From Russula earlei (Eukaryota; Basidiomycota; Agaricomycetes; Russulales; Russulaceae), in contig JAGFNK010000189.1 of NCBI GenBank assembly GCA_025769875.1, positions 1 through 64,000 of the forward strand: 64,000 nt of DNA. The letters run 5' to 3'. The notes below the pieces were generated by a model, which was not told where the DNA came from, did not search any database, and was given only the letters and a program-made list of their open reading frames with translations. Of this stretch, positions 55,837 through 64,000 are shown piece by piece. Every line of letters begins with the position of its first letter. The first letter of the stretch is position 1. The translations under genes and the position numbers were made by a program.

Positions 55837-56356
55837 TGTTACCGAGTGGGTTGGGGTCCGGAAGATGCCGGAACACCTGAACTATGGACTGCACTGTTTG
55901 CATTATGCAAGATGTACTGAAGAAGCAATGAATAGCATTGCTTCTGTCCCAGATGTTCCTGTACCGCCACGTACGTCGATTCCTTGATTGGGGAAGCACT
56001 TAATGCTTCCAGCACCGAGATCGTTTACATAGAAGCAACCTTGCTTCTATGAGCCGCCTTTTGCTTCTATAGCACCAACCAGTACTACAGTAGCACGAAC
56101 CTTATCCCTGTAGGGCTATATAAAGCCCCCAGTAGAAACAGTTGAGCCTTAAGCTCGACTTAGTTTGCCAATCCCAAACAGTTGACTCCTACCCCGTCTG
56201 CAGAGCCCCTCTCATCTTGTTGACATACTCTAGAAGGATCTAACACTCCTTCTCCTCCACGAGTATTGCTTGCTTGACTCAAGCATATCTGCATTGGTAG
56301 GACGCGTTTATAGACGCGACCATTGATCTTATTTAAGGCACTTTGGAGCCTTAACA
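55837..56356 (+). mobile_element. Solo LTR (520 bp) nested in the copia protease
   Basis: TGTTACCG...CTTAACA, flanked by the exact 5-bp duplication ATCAT (55832-55836 and 56357-56361). Removing it and one ATCAT rejoins the protease reading from DSGA to MTSHHEWF. It contains GGGCTATATAAAGCCCCC as a promoter at about 56113-56130. No other copy is in the window. A solo LTR arises by recombination between the two LTRs of a full element. Confidence 0.9.
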
Positions 56357-57900
56357 ATCATGACCTCACACCATGAATGGTTCAGTCAATACACTGTACT
56401 TTCACACCCCATACAAGTCATTCTTGGGGACAACAGCTCCATCCCTGCAATTGGCATTGGCCAGGTTGAAGTCCAAATGTGTGCCAATGGCACGTGGACC
56501 ACAGCACTGTTCCGAGATGTCCTGCACGTTCCGGACTTAAACGGAAACCTGCTCTCAGTTTCACACCTAGCATGGCATGGAGTGCAAGTCCGTTTTGAAG
56601 GGCAAACATGTGGTATTTATGACCAAAACCAACTAGTCTGTGAGGGGTCCTTACATGGCACATTGTATGTCATGTCCATTAAATCCCCCAAATCTGAGTC
56701 CATGTGCATAGCCATGCTGGACTGTTTCCCTGTGGAAGGCAAACAACTACACAAGTTTGCCCTCACTGCTCGCACTACCTCCTCCAAGGCCTCACTGGAC
56801 CTTTGGCACCATTGTCTTGGTCATTTAGACCCTAACATGATAAACTGAATGCTAAAAAGAGGCATGGTGAAAGGAATGGAGATTGTGGGCAAAGGACTCA
56901 CCACTGTGAAATGTATCCCTTGCCTCAAAGGGAAGCAAACCTGGGATGAAATTTTGAAGATGACCAGCACACGTGCTGACATTGTGCTCGGCTGCATCTT
57001 CTCGGACATTTGTGGAAAGATGCCCACTCAAACTTGCCAAGGTTTTGAATACTTCATCACTTGGACAGATGATATGTCTAGGAAAGTGTTCGTCGGAGGA
57101 CTAAAGTACAAGTCCGATGCTCTAGTGCACCTCCAGGCATTCACCGTGCATGCAGAAGTCAAAACCAGGCGATGCCTAAAGATCCTTTGCTTGGACGGAG
57201 GGGGCGATTATACTGGAGGGGAATCTCAATCATACCTAACCCAGAAAGGCATTCAGCTAGAACTCACCACCCCGGACACACTGGAACACAATGGCATTGC
57301 AGAACGCATGAACCAGACCCTACTTGATGAGGTCCAGGCAATGCTTATCAACGCCGACCTTCCAGAGTCGTTCTGGATCGATGTGCTCAAAATATGTGGC
57401 CCTCATTCACAACATCATGCCAACTCATGCACTCGACAACATGACCCCAGAAGAGGCATGGAGTGGGAACAAACCAAATGTCTCCTGACTCTGTGTTTCT
57501 GGCACACAAGCCTTTGTCCACATCCCTAAGGACAAACACACCAAACTTGAGGCTAGGTCACTGGTGTGTACATTCCTTGGATATGCGCACCAACAGAAGG
57601 CCTATAAATTAGTCCACCACCCTACCCATCGCATCCTGGAGTCCTGCGACATTGTATTTGATGAAGGGGGCCCCACACCACACATCAAGCATGTCACTCT
57701 CAAACACGACAACACAGACAAAAGCATTGACGATATCGAGGGAGACAATAGCGATCCAGAGGGGGTGCAAGACGCAGAACTGGTCTCCAATGCCAAACTG
57801 CAGGGCGCTGAGGAGGATGAACCCCCACAACCTGCCATCAGGTGATCCACCCATATCACACGCATGCCCACATGCGACGATGACCCTAAATTCAGTGCCA
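56357..57900 (+). pseudogene. Copia protease end and integrase (degenerate)
   Basis: The protease remainder (MTSHHEWFSQY, VILGDNSSIPAIGIGQVEV) leads to the GAG-pre-integrase zinc region (LDLWHHCLGHLD), where a TGA interrupts at 56846. The integrase core has the three acidic residues in FSDICGKMPT, LCLDGGGDYTG and EHNGIAERMNQTLLDEVQAML. Further frameshifts near 57390-57530 precede the variable C-terminal part (VCTFLGYAHQQKAYKLVHH, SCDIVFDEGG). It would insert element DNA into the host chromosome but cannot be made as one protein here. Confidence 0.82.
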
Positions 57901-58238
57901 CAACTTATGGACAGCGAAAGCGATGAAATGAACAAGGAAACTTGGCCCATACTGACATGGCCACAGACCCAAAATCATATGCTGAAGCCATGTCCCGTGC
58001 TGATGTGGCAGAATGGGAACTCGTGTGCGAAGATGAAAGATGCACCTTTGAAAATATGGGTGTCTTTGAAATTGTCCCACGCCCAAAAAATCAAAAAGTA
58101 GTGGGCAGTAAATGGGTTTTCAAAATTAAATGAGGCCCAGATGGAAACATACTAAAATATAAAGCTCGCCTCATTGCACAGGGCTTCACTCAAATCAAAG
58201 GCATTGACTTTGATGAGACGTTTGCGCCTGTAGCCAAA

Positions 58239-59516
58239 ATGGCATCCTTACATGCGATCCTTGCCATTGCCACAGAAAATGATCTGGAGGTTCACCAGAT
58301 GGATGTCAAATCAGCCTATCTAAATGGTGAACTGAAAGATGAAATATACATGGAACCACCCCCTGGATTCCATGTACCCAACAGCATGGCACTCCGCTTG
58401 CTAAAGGCCATATATAGCACCAAGCAAGGAGGACACATCTGGTATGAGAATATCAGAGTGATGCTTGCCCACATGGGGTACACCCACATGGATGCAGACC
58501 ATGTGGTCTTCATCCGAGAAACCCCAGGGAACTTATCATTTATAGCTCTCTATGTTGACGACATTACTATGGCATCTGAAAGCCTAACTGTAATCAAGTC
58601 AGACAAAAAGGAACTAAAAAAACACTATGAGATGATGGACCTAGGTAACATTACCTGGATCCTAGGCATCCATGTCATGCGCAATCACCAGGAAGGCTGG
58701 ATTGCGCTCTCCCAAGAGAAATATGTTGAGGAAATGTTGGAGCGCTTTGGGAAAGCAAATGTCAAACCTGTGAGCACCCCAACACTTGCAAATGAACACC
58801 TATTAGAGGTGCACTCACCCGAGGTGGACATCAAGTCCTATCAATGTGTGGTCGGTGCAATAATGTACCTCATGCTGGGAACACGACCTGACCTCATGTA
58901 CACCGTCGCCGCACTTGGACGGCATGCCTCTTGCCCAGGAAATGAGCACCATCATGCACTTGAACGCATGATCCAGTATATCTGGGGAACAAGCGATCAC
59001 TGCCTCATTTTCCAACGTGGACACAATACTCAGTTGACCTTGACTGGATATGTTGATGTGGACTGGGCCAGTGATGTGAACAATAGGAAGTCGACCTCGG
59101 GATTTGTCTTCATGTTGGCAGAAGGGGCCATAAGCTGGAGTTCTAAGAAACAAATGTCAGTGGCTCTCTTGAGCATGGAGGTGGAGTATATCGCAGCCAT
59201 GCATGCGGCGAAGGAAGCCATATGGCTGAGACGGCTACTCACTGAACTGGGACAAGACCTCCATCTCCCCACCACTCTCCACATTGATAACCAATCTGCC
59301 ATGGCCATTGCCAAAGACCCAGATTTCCATGATCACACCAAGCACATTGAGGTGCGACACCACTTCCTGTGCCAAAAGGTTGATGCACGAGAGATTGATC
59401 TTGCATACACCCCAACTGAGGACCAAGTTGCTGATGTCTTGACAAAGGGACTCAGCAGGGAGAAACACAAGCATTTCATGAAGGAAATGGGAGTGAACAC
59501 ACACCACCAGAGCTGA
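58239..59516 (+). CDS. Copia reverse transcriptase/RNase H (5'-truncated open frame)
   Basis: 425 codons are open. The polyprotein reading begins upstream (WELVCEDERCTFENMGVFEI, VVGSKWVFKIK) but a TGA at about 58131 separates it. Landmarks: VHQMDVKSAYLNGELKDEIY (first catalytic Asp), YVDDITMAS (catalytic YVDD), LGNITWILGIHV, YLMLGTRPDLMY, then RNase H with GYVDVDWASD, TSGFVFML, EVEYIAA and LHIDNQSAMAIAK, and a C-terminal ADVLTKGLSREKH. It copies element RNA into DNA in other family members. Here translation would need readthrough of upstream stops, so it is likely inert unless other copies act in trans. Confidence 0.85.
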   Translation: MASLHAILAIATENDLEVHQMDVKSAYLNGELKDEIYMEPPPGFHVPNSMALRLLKAIYSTKQGGHIWYENIRVMLAHMGYTHMDADHVVFIRETPGNLSFIALYVDDITMASESLTVIKSDKKELKKHYEMMDLGNITWILGIHVMRNHQEGWIALSQEKYVEEMLERFGKANVKPVSTPTLANEHLLEVHSPEVDIKSYQCVVGAIMYLMLGTRPDLMYTVAALGRHASCPGNEHHHALERMIQYIWGTSDHCLIFQRGHNTQLTLTGYVDVDWASDVNNRKSTSGFVFMLAEGAISWSSKKQMSVALLSMEVEYIAAMHAAKEAIWLRRLLTELGQDLHLPTTLHIDNQSAMAIAKDPDFHDHTKHIEVRHHFLCQKVDAREIDLAYTPTEDQVADVLTKGLSREKHKHFMKEMGVNTHHQS

Positions 59517-59523
59517 GGGGGCA

Positions 59524-59770
59524 TGTTGGACGTGCAGCCACCCAGTGGCATGTGTACAGACGAAGCCAGACTGTATGTGTAAATATTTGAATTAGTTGTC
59601 ATTCGTTTTTTCCCTCAGTCTTTCACACACAAGACTGAGGTCAGTACCACACTCTCTTACTTCTTTTCTAGAACTAATACTGTACATAGCAAAGCTTCCT
59701 TTAGGTTAGATCACTAACTAATACAGTCTTTCACACACAAGACTGAGCAAAGCTTCCTTTAGCTTCATCA
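59524..59770 (+). repeat. Right LTR of the copia element
   Basis: 247 bp, followed by GCACC (target duplication). Identical to the left LTR from base 83 to near the end, but with twelve transitions in the first part. Confidence 0.9.
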
Positions 59771-60273
59771 GCACCTTGTTGCTGAGTGTGACCTGCTCAT
59801 CAGATAAGGAAGCACTGGATGTGACCAGCAGTCTGACAGTTTGCATGAAGATTACTTTCATGAGATGGCATCTCTGGATCATGTGCTGAGCTATGACCAG
59901 GGTGGGCTTTGATGGTGCATGTGAGGGCTGAACCATAATGCTCAGGCCCCATTTACCAACCAAGAACTCCTGAATCTTGAACTTGAACTTGGATTTTGGT
60001 ATTTTCCAGGGGTGACAGGATTCACAGGTATGATGAAAGGGGCAGATAACTAATACTGTATGAGTTTCTTTAATTATAATAATGAGCTCTTTTCCTGATT
60101 TGCAAATTCTCTTGTTGTGATTGCATATTTGTGTGTGTGAAGCAACACATGATTTATAAGAAAAGATTTTCTGCAGTCTTTTCATGTTGGTCAGATGGCA
60201 ATGCAGAGAGCATAGTTGTGTGGGTTTGTTGTACATAAATACATGAAATTCTGTGCTAGTCAACACGCACCCT
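59771..60273. other. Unassigned sequence right of the copia element
   Basis: No motif-bearing frame. It continues the pre-insertion sequence of 53954-54459. A 182-codon minus frame (59718-60266) overlaps the LTR end and is not a conserved gene. Confidence 0.3.
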
Positions 60274-61290
60274 TCAAATTTTCACATATTGCTCCCACAT
60301 GTCACCAGCAATTCTGTCTTGCCTGTGATTTGCTTGCTCCCTCTCACACTGTGTCACTGGGCCTTCAGCAAGTTGACCAGCCTCCTCCTCATCTTGAGAG
60401 CCCATGTGGAGCTCAGCCACATCATCAAAGGCAGAGATCTCCCTAGGATCATACTCATGAATAAAATTGTGCAGTGCTGCAAATGCAGCTGGGATGTGTG
60501 TCTGAATTGACATGTTGTAGTTAAGGGGATAATTGAGTAATTGGAACCATTGCTTGAGGATTCCAAAGATGCATTCTACAACAGAGTGAGCTTACTGTAA
60601 GCATGACACAGATTGAACAACTTCTCATGTGTGTGTGGCCTGGGACAAATGTCAGTGAGAAAACTTGGGAGACAAGAAACATCACCTTGTGTTAGCGTGA
60701 CCCCATTTGGCTAGATGGTACTGTACACCTTGATAAGGGGTGAGAAGTGCATCTGATGAGGCAAAGCCTCCATTGCCAAGATAATACTTCCCCTTGGGAT
60801 GAAAAAATCAGAAAGTTGTGCATCAAGGAAGAGTGTCATGTCAGCAGTGGAACCCTCCCAACCAGTCAGGAGATAGGTGAAGCGGAGGTTGAAAGAACAT
60901 GCCACAAGGCAGTTCTGTGTGATTACCCCTTTGCAGTTCCTTGCCATGTTGTGCTTGTCAGCAGTGGTAGAACACTTGATATGTGTGCCATTGACAGCAC
61001 CTAGGGTATCCTTGAGAAATGGATAGAACTTGGGGTTACTTTGGATAAATGGGTGAAGGGGCAAATTGGCATCAGGGAGCCGCATGAATGTGGTATAGAA
61101 GGGGGGGCTTGTGAGAACTCCAAAATGTTTTTCAAAATACCTAACTGCCTGTTGGAAGACACATGAAGAAACCCAAGTGATATGTACTTTGAAATGGTGT
61201 GGGATGACTGCTGAAAACACTCTCTGACATGAGTTGATGACAGCCCTGTAACAGCAGTATAGAGGAAGATGGCAATTTGTTCTTATTGTC
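60274..61290 (-). pseudogene. Harbinger/PIF-type DDE transposase, inactivated
   Basis: Minus-strand reading gives a helical N-terminal part and VVKYFEK-like segments, then LKDTLGAVNGTHIKCSTT, NCKGVITQNCLVACSF and LRFTYLLTGWEGSTADMTLF, the hallmark order of Harbinger (DDE_Tnp_4) transposases. In a second frame the C-terminus QTHIPAAFAALHNFIHEYDP and EREQANHRQDRIAGDMWEQY is also typical. The first catalytic Asp (usual DGTHI) is replaced by Asn (NGTHI). The third-acid region (usual LADAGY) is scrambled (LAMEALP), and at least one frame break lies between 60570 and 60750. It is therefore inactive. The element's ends were not found. Confidence 0.78.
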
Positions 61291-61325
61291 ATTTTCATGT
61301 GACCTTGCACTTGCCATTTTTGGAT

Positions 61326-61945
61326 GTCATTTCGAGTGCAAAATTAAAACTGCTATATCTCAACAGTTTCTCAACAGATTGCCTTGAAACTTTGACAGTA
61401 GAACCTTATATACTGTATCTAGGTGCAGCTAAAATATGGGAGCCTAACATTTAGTTCTTGAAATGTCGATTTTCGGGTGCTGACATGAGTGTAAAACTTT
61501 GAACTGCCATATCTCAACTGTTTCTGAATCAATTGACTTGGAACTTCGACAGTGGGATCTCATGTACTGTATCTAGGTGCAGCCCAAGAGTTGGGGTCTA
61601 ATTCTTTGTTCTTGAAGTTTCGATTTTTGGGTGCAATCTGAGTGTGAAATTTCGAACTGCCATATCTCAACCATTTCTCAATGGATTGCCTTGAAACTTG
61701 GACAGTGGGATCTCATATAATGTGTCTAGGTGCAGCCAAAGAGTTGGTGTCTAATCATCAGTTCTTGAAGTTTCAATTTTTGGGTGCCATCTGCATGCGA
61801 TTTTTCGAACTGTCATATCTCAACCATTTCTTGATGGATTGCCTTGAAACTTGGACAGTAGAACCTCATGTACTGTATCCAGAGGCAGCCAAATAATTGG
61901 TTTCACTCATTGAATTTTCACATTTTGGGGTGCTGACCCCAAGCA
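61326..61945. repeat. 153-bp tandem repeat, four copies
   Basis: The motif ACTG(C/T)(C/T)ATATCTCAAC recurs at about 61349, 61503, 61656 and 61809, a spacing of 153-154 bases. Each unit also has a TTGACAGT/TGGACAGT tract and TCTAGGTGCAGCC. The copies differ at roughly 15-20% of positions by eye. The array lies 5' of the transposase relic. Confidence 0.85.
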
Positions 61946-62844
61946 TGATAAAATTACATTATCCCTACAGCTGAGCACATGATATGATACAACTATTTAT
62001 GATGTAGCGTGCGAGAAGGGCACATTCATGGGACTGGACAAGGACTGACGGAAGAGCGATAAGACAAAATAGAAATGATGACGCGAGGCATGCGTCGAGG
62101 CAGCGATTGCGATTGTGCGTGAATGGGTGAGGCGAGGCGATGGTGAGCTGTGAGCCCTCGAGTACGGCGGTGGCAAATGATGACGAACGATGGGGGGGTG
62201 GCTCGGTAGTCGGAGCAACGTGGTGAGCAACAGTGTGCTGCTGTCGGGCACCTTTTGGTGTTTCTTGTGCATGACGCGGCATTTGCGCACTATGATCGTC
62301 GCATTTCACACCGCTTACCCCTCTCACACTTCAAAAAATGTGGCTTTTTAAAATGTGAGCCATCGGGAAATGTCTTCCATATGTGGTGCGTCATACTTAC
62401 CTGAAACCAGGAAATTGCTGTTGACCCTTGGACATGAAAGCTTGCTCCGTTCACCTGGCTCATCCACAACATAACCCTCAAAATAGAGCTGGAGGTTCCC
62501 TTCACCGACCACGGGAAGCTTTCCCTGGTCCTGTCCAACAACGGAAGAGGCGAATGCGAGCGGCAGCGTTCAAGTTTCGAACTGTCGGCGGCCGGCCGCG
62601 TATGAGCCAGCAGAGCGGTGACTAGAGGAAGGATGAGTTTTGTACATATGGCAGGGAGAAATAATATTGCATACCTTCATTGTTTTGTCAACTTTTCATT
62701 TTGCTCTCCCACACAGTGTACCACAGTATTGTATGTGTGTGGTCTCAAGCAAGACCTGGAACTTGCACATCATGGGTTCCCTCCTCTGCAGCGAGTTCAG
62801 ATGCACGCTGATGGGCATGTGCAAGCAGGCATCTCACATAAAGG
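61946..62844. other. Mostly gene-free stretch with one unassigned coding-like block
   Basis: A minus-strand stretch at about 62401-62540 reads DQGKLPVVGEGNLQLYFEG, then VVDEPGERSKL, which looks like real protein sequence. I do not recognise the family, and frames on both sides end quickly. It may be another gene fragment. Otherwise nothing is seen. Confidence 0.3.
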
Positions 62845-63230
62845 ATAAAGAGTGGATCTTCCACTGACAAGATATCTGGCGTGCAGAAATTGAGGACCCG
62901 CGTTGTCTCCTCGTGCCACCACTTGTCATGGCCCTGCGTCCACAGAACTTCGTTCCCCGTGCGCCTAAGAACGAGGATGTGCTCAACATGCGGGCAGACC
63001 TTGAGTGCCGAATCGACTATTGCTTTGGTTGCAATAGTCTTCCCACCGCGACGCCCTTCGTTGGCAATAAGGATGACGTGGCTCTGGCAGTCATTGATAC
63101 GGTCACGATGTGCCTCTGCAGAGAAGCCAGCAAACACAACAGAGTGGACGGCACCAATGAGCGCTACATGCGAGGAGGGCAGCAACCGCTTGCCATGCCA
63201 TAGGAAGGTAGATAGAGATGGCATTGCCTT
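62845..63230 (-). pseudogene. Acetyl-CoA synthetase fragment
   Basis: A continuous minus frame reads [100 protein letters not shown] and VEDPLFILY. This is the AMP-forming acetyl-CoA synthetase stretch just before the TSGSTGKPKG ATP-binding loop. The fragment breaks off exactly before that loop, at about 62845, and upstream of IGAVHSVVF at about 63200. About 125 of some 660 residues remain. Functional enzymes make acetyl-CoA from acetate. This piece cannot bind ATP or catalyse. Confidence 0.82.
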
Positions 63231-64000
63231 AATTGATGCCGAGAGATTTTCAGTACATTGGCAACACTAGAAGTTTCATGTGGCAGTTCAGCATAGGGAT
63301 CTGTTGGGCTCATCGGCTTCATAAATGATAGCAGTCTGGGAGAGATGAGTGATCAGACACAGAGATACCCGGAAATGGCTCTTGATCAACCATAATCTAT
63401 GACGGTACGGACCTTGTTGGGATGTTTGAATGCCTAATGGTCTACACTGTTGTACGACACATTCAGACCTACGGGGATGAGGCGACATGAGGGGTGGCGT
63501 GGGGCGTATTACTTATGTCAGCAGCGTCTCTGGCACTGGCGGTGTGGAGGCTGTTTCTGCTCCTCCTGAGGTGGCGAGTGACTAAGCTCAGGTCCAGGGC
63601 CTTCTTGGACAATGTGTGTTGCATGAGACTAAAATGACGGTTGGGGTTGAGACCAAGATGGTGGCATGGACGAGCTCAGGCGACGGCTGCGAGTGAGACT
63701 GAAGCGGTGGAAGAAGCCAGACAAAGCTGACATTGTAGGGGCTGGCTGGACCAAAGTAATGGTGGCTAGAGGGGATGACGAGGAGGCTGAGACTGCGGCG
63801 ACTGGGACTGAGACAGCAAGGCGGCACATGTGGCCAACAGAATGGCCAACAGAACTGAAATGACTAGACGGCGGACGAAGCAGGTGTGGATGGACGAGAG
63901 GCGGCAGTGGGCAGGACAGGGGCTGTGATGGTGACAACTTGGCAAGGCTAAGAATGGAGCAGCAGCTGATGAAGCTATGGCTGACGATAAGGATATGGCA
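63231..64000. other. No recognised gene
   Basis: Open frames exist but are compositionally biased (Ser/Pro on minus, Arg/Glu/Thr on plus) and show no motif. The window ends here, and I see nothing to annotate. Confidence 0.35.

Larger units (their letters stand above)
54460..59770 (+). mobile_element. Complete Ty1/copia LTR retrotransposon (5311 bp) with nested solo LTR
   Basis: Two 247-bp LTRs (TGTTGGAC...TTCA(A/T)CA) flank an internal region in Pseudoviridae order: gag, protease, integrase, reverse transcriptase, RNase H. The target duplication GCACC is present on both sides (54455-54459 and 59771-59775). A purine-rich tract (GAGCTGAGGGGGCA) precedes the right LTR. Gag and integrase carry stops and frameshifts, while the reverse transcriptase/RNase H frame is open for 425 codons, so the element is no longer autonomous. 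A 520-bp solo LTR of another family interrupts the protease. Confidence 0.92.

Noticed and set aside
59718..60266. Minus-strand 182-codon frame at the copia right edge
   Set aside because: It runs from host sequence into the LTR and has no motif.
1..64000. CRISPR arrays, bacterial operons or prophage features
   Set aside because: The window is intron-bearing fungal DNA. No regularly spaced short repeats with unique spacers were seen; the only tandem arrays are the 81-bp and 153-bp repeats.

Overview
The window is nuclear DNA of a filamentous fungus, most likely a basidiomycete of the Agaricomycetes. The evidence is many short GT-AG introns (about 45-60 nt), Gα, RhoGAP, HAK-transporter and CFEM genes of fungal type, fungal fruit-body lectin domains, a class II DAHP synthase, and abundant LTR, Harbinger and MITE-like repeats. 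All exon joins were made by eye from reading frames, splice-like sites and remembered family motifs. No search was run.

Region 1 (1-11 kb) is accessory. On the minus strand it holds a tandem family of lipase-lectin genes: a serine hydrolase of the SERAC1/SesB type fused to fruit-body lectin domains. Copy 1 (1042-3597) looks intact and has two lectin domains. Copy 2 (5279-7375) has one lectin domain and a frameshift near its start. Copy 3 (about 10030-10627) is a deletion relic. A TA-flanked MITE sits at 8149-8764. Region 2 (11.3-16.9 kb) has a small membrane-protein gene, then a 1.45-kb palindrome made of two LTR-like repeats in opposite orientation, then more LTR debris.

Region 3 (17.8-49 kb) is a compact housekeeping segment. 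In order it holds an unassigned gene, a class II DAHP synthase (-) head-to-head with an MDL1-type mitochondrial ABC transporter (+), two tandem hormone-sensitive-lipase-like hydrolases (-), importin-5/PSE1 (+), a RhoGAP protein (+), a G-protein alpha subunit (+), and a HAK potassium transporter (+) flanked by two GPI-anchored CFEM genes (-). The genes serve shikimate synthesis, mitochondrial export, nuclear import, G-protein and Rho signalling, potassium uptake and the cell surface. They do not form one pathway.

Region 4 (49.5-64 kb) is a repeat-rich graveyard. It holds a decayed MAK21/NOC1 gene split by a second copy of the MITE, a VPS10 fragment, and a complete Ty1/copia element (54460-59770, GCACC target duplication) with a solo LTR nested in its protease (ATCAT duplication). 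A broken Harbinger/PIF transposase, a 153-bp tandem repeat and an acetyl-CoA synthetase fragment follow.

The two observations most worth following are the hydrolase-lectin fusion family and a recurrent pattern in which conserved genes read correctly only if one extra base is ignored. Eight such sites were found in six genes, all +1 insertions. That pattern most simply means residual sequencing error, but it should be checked.
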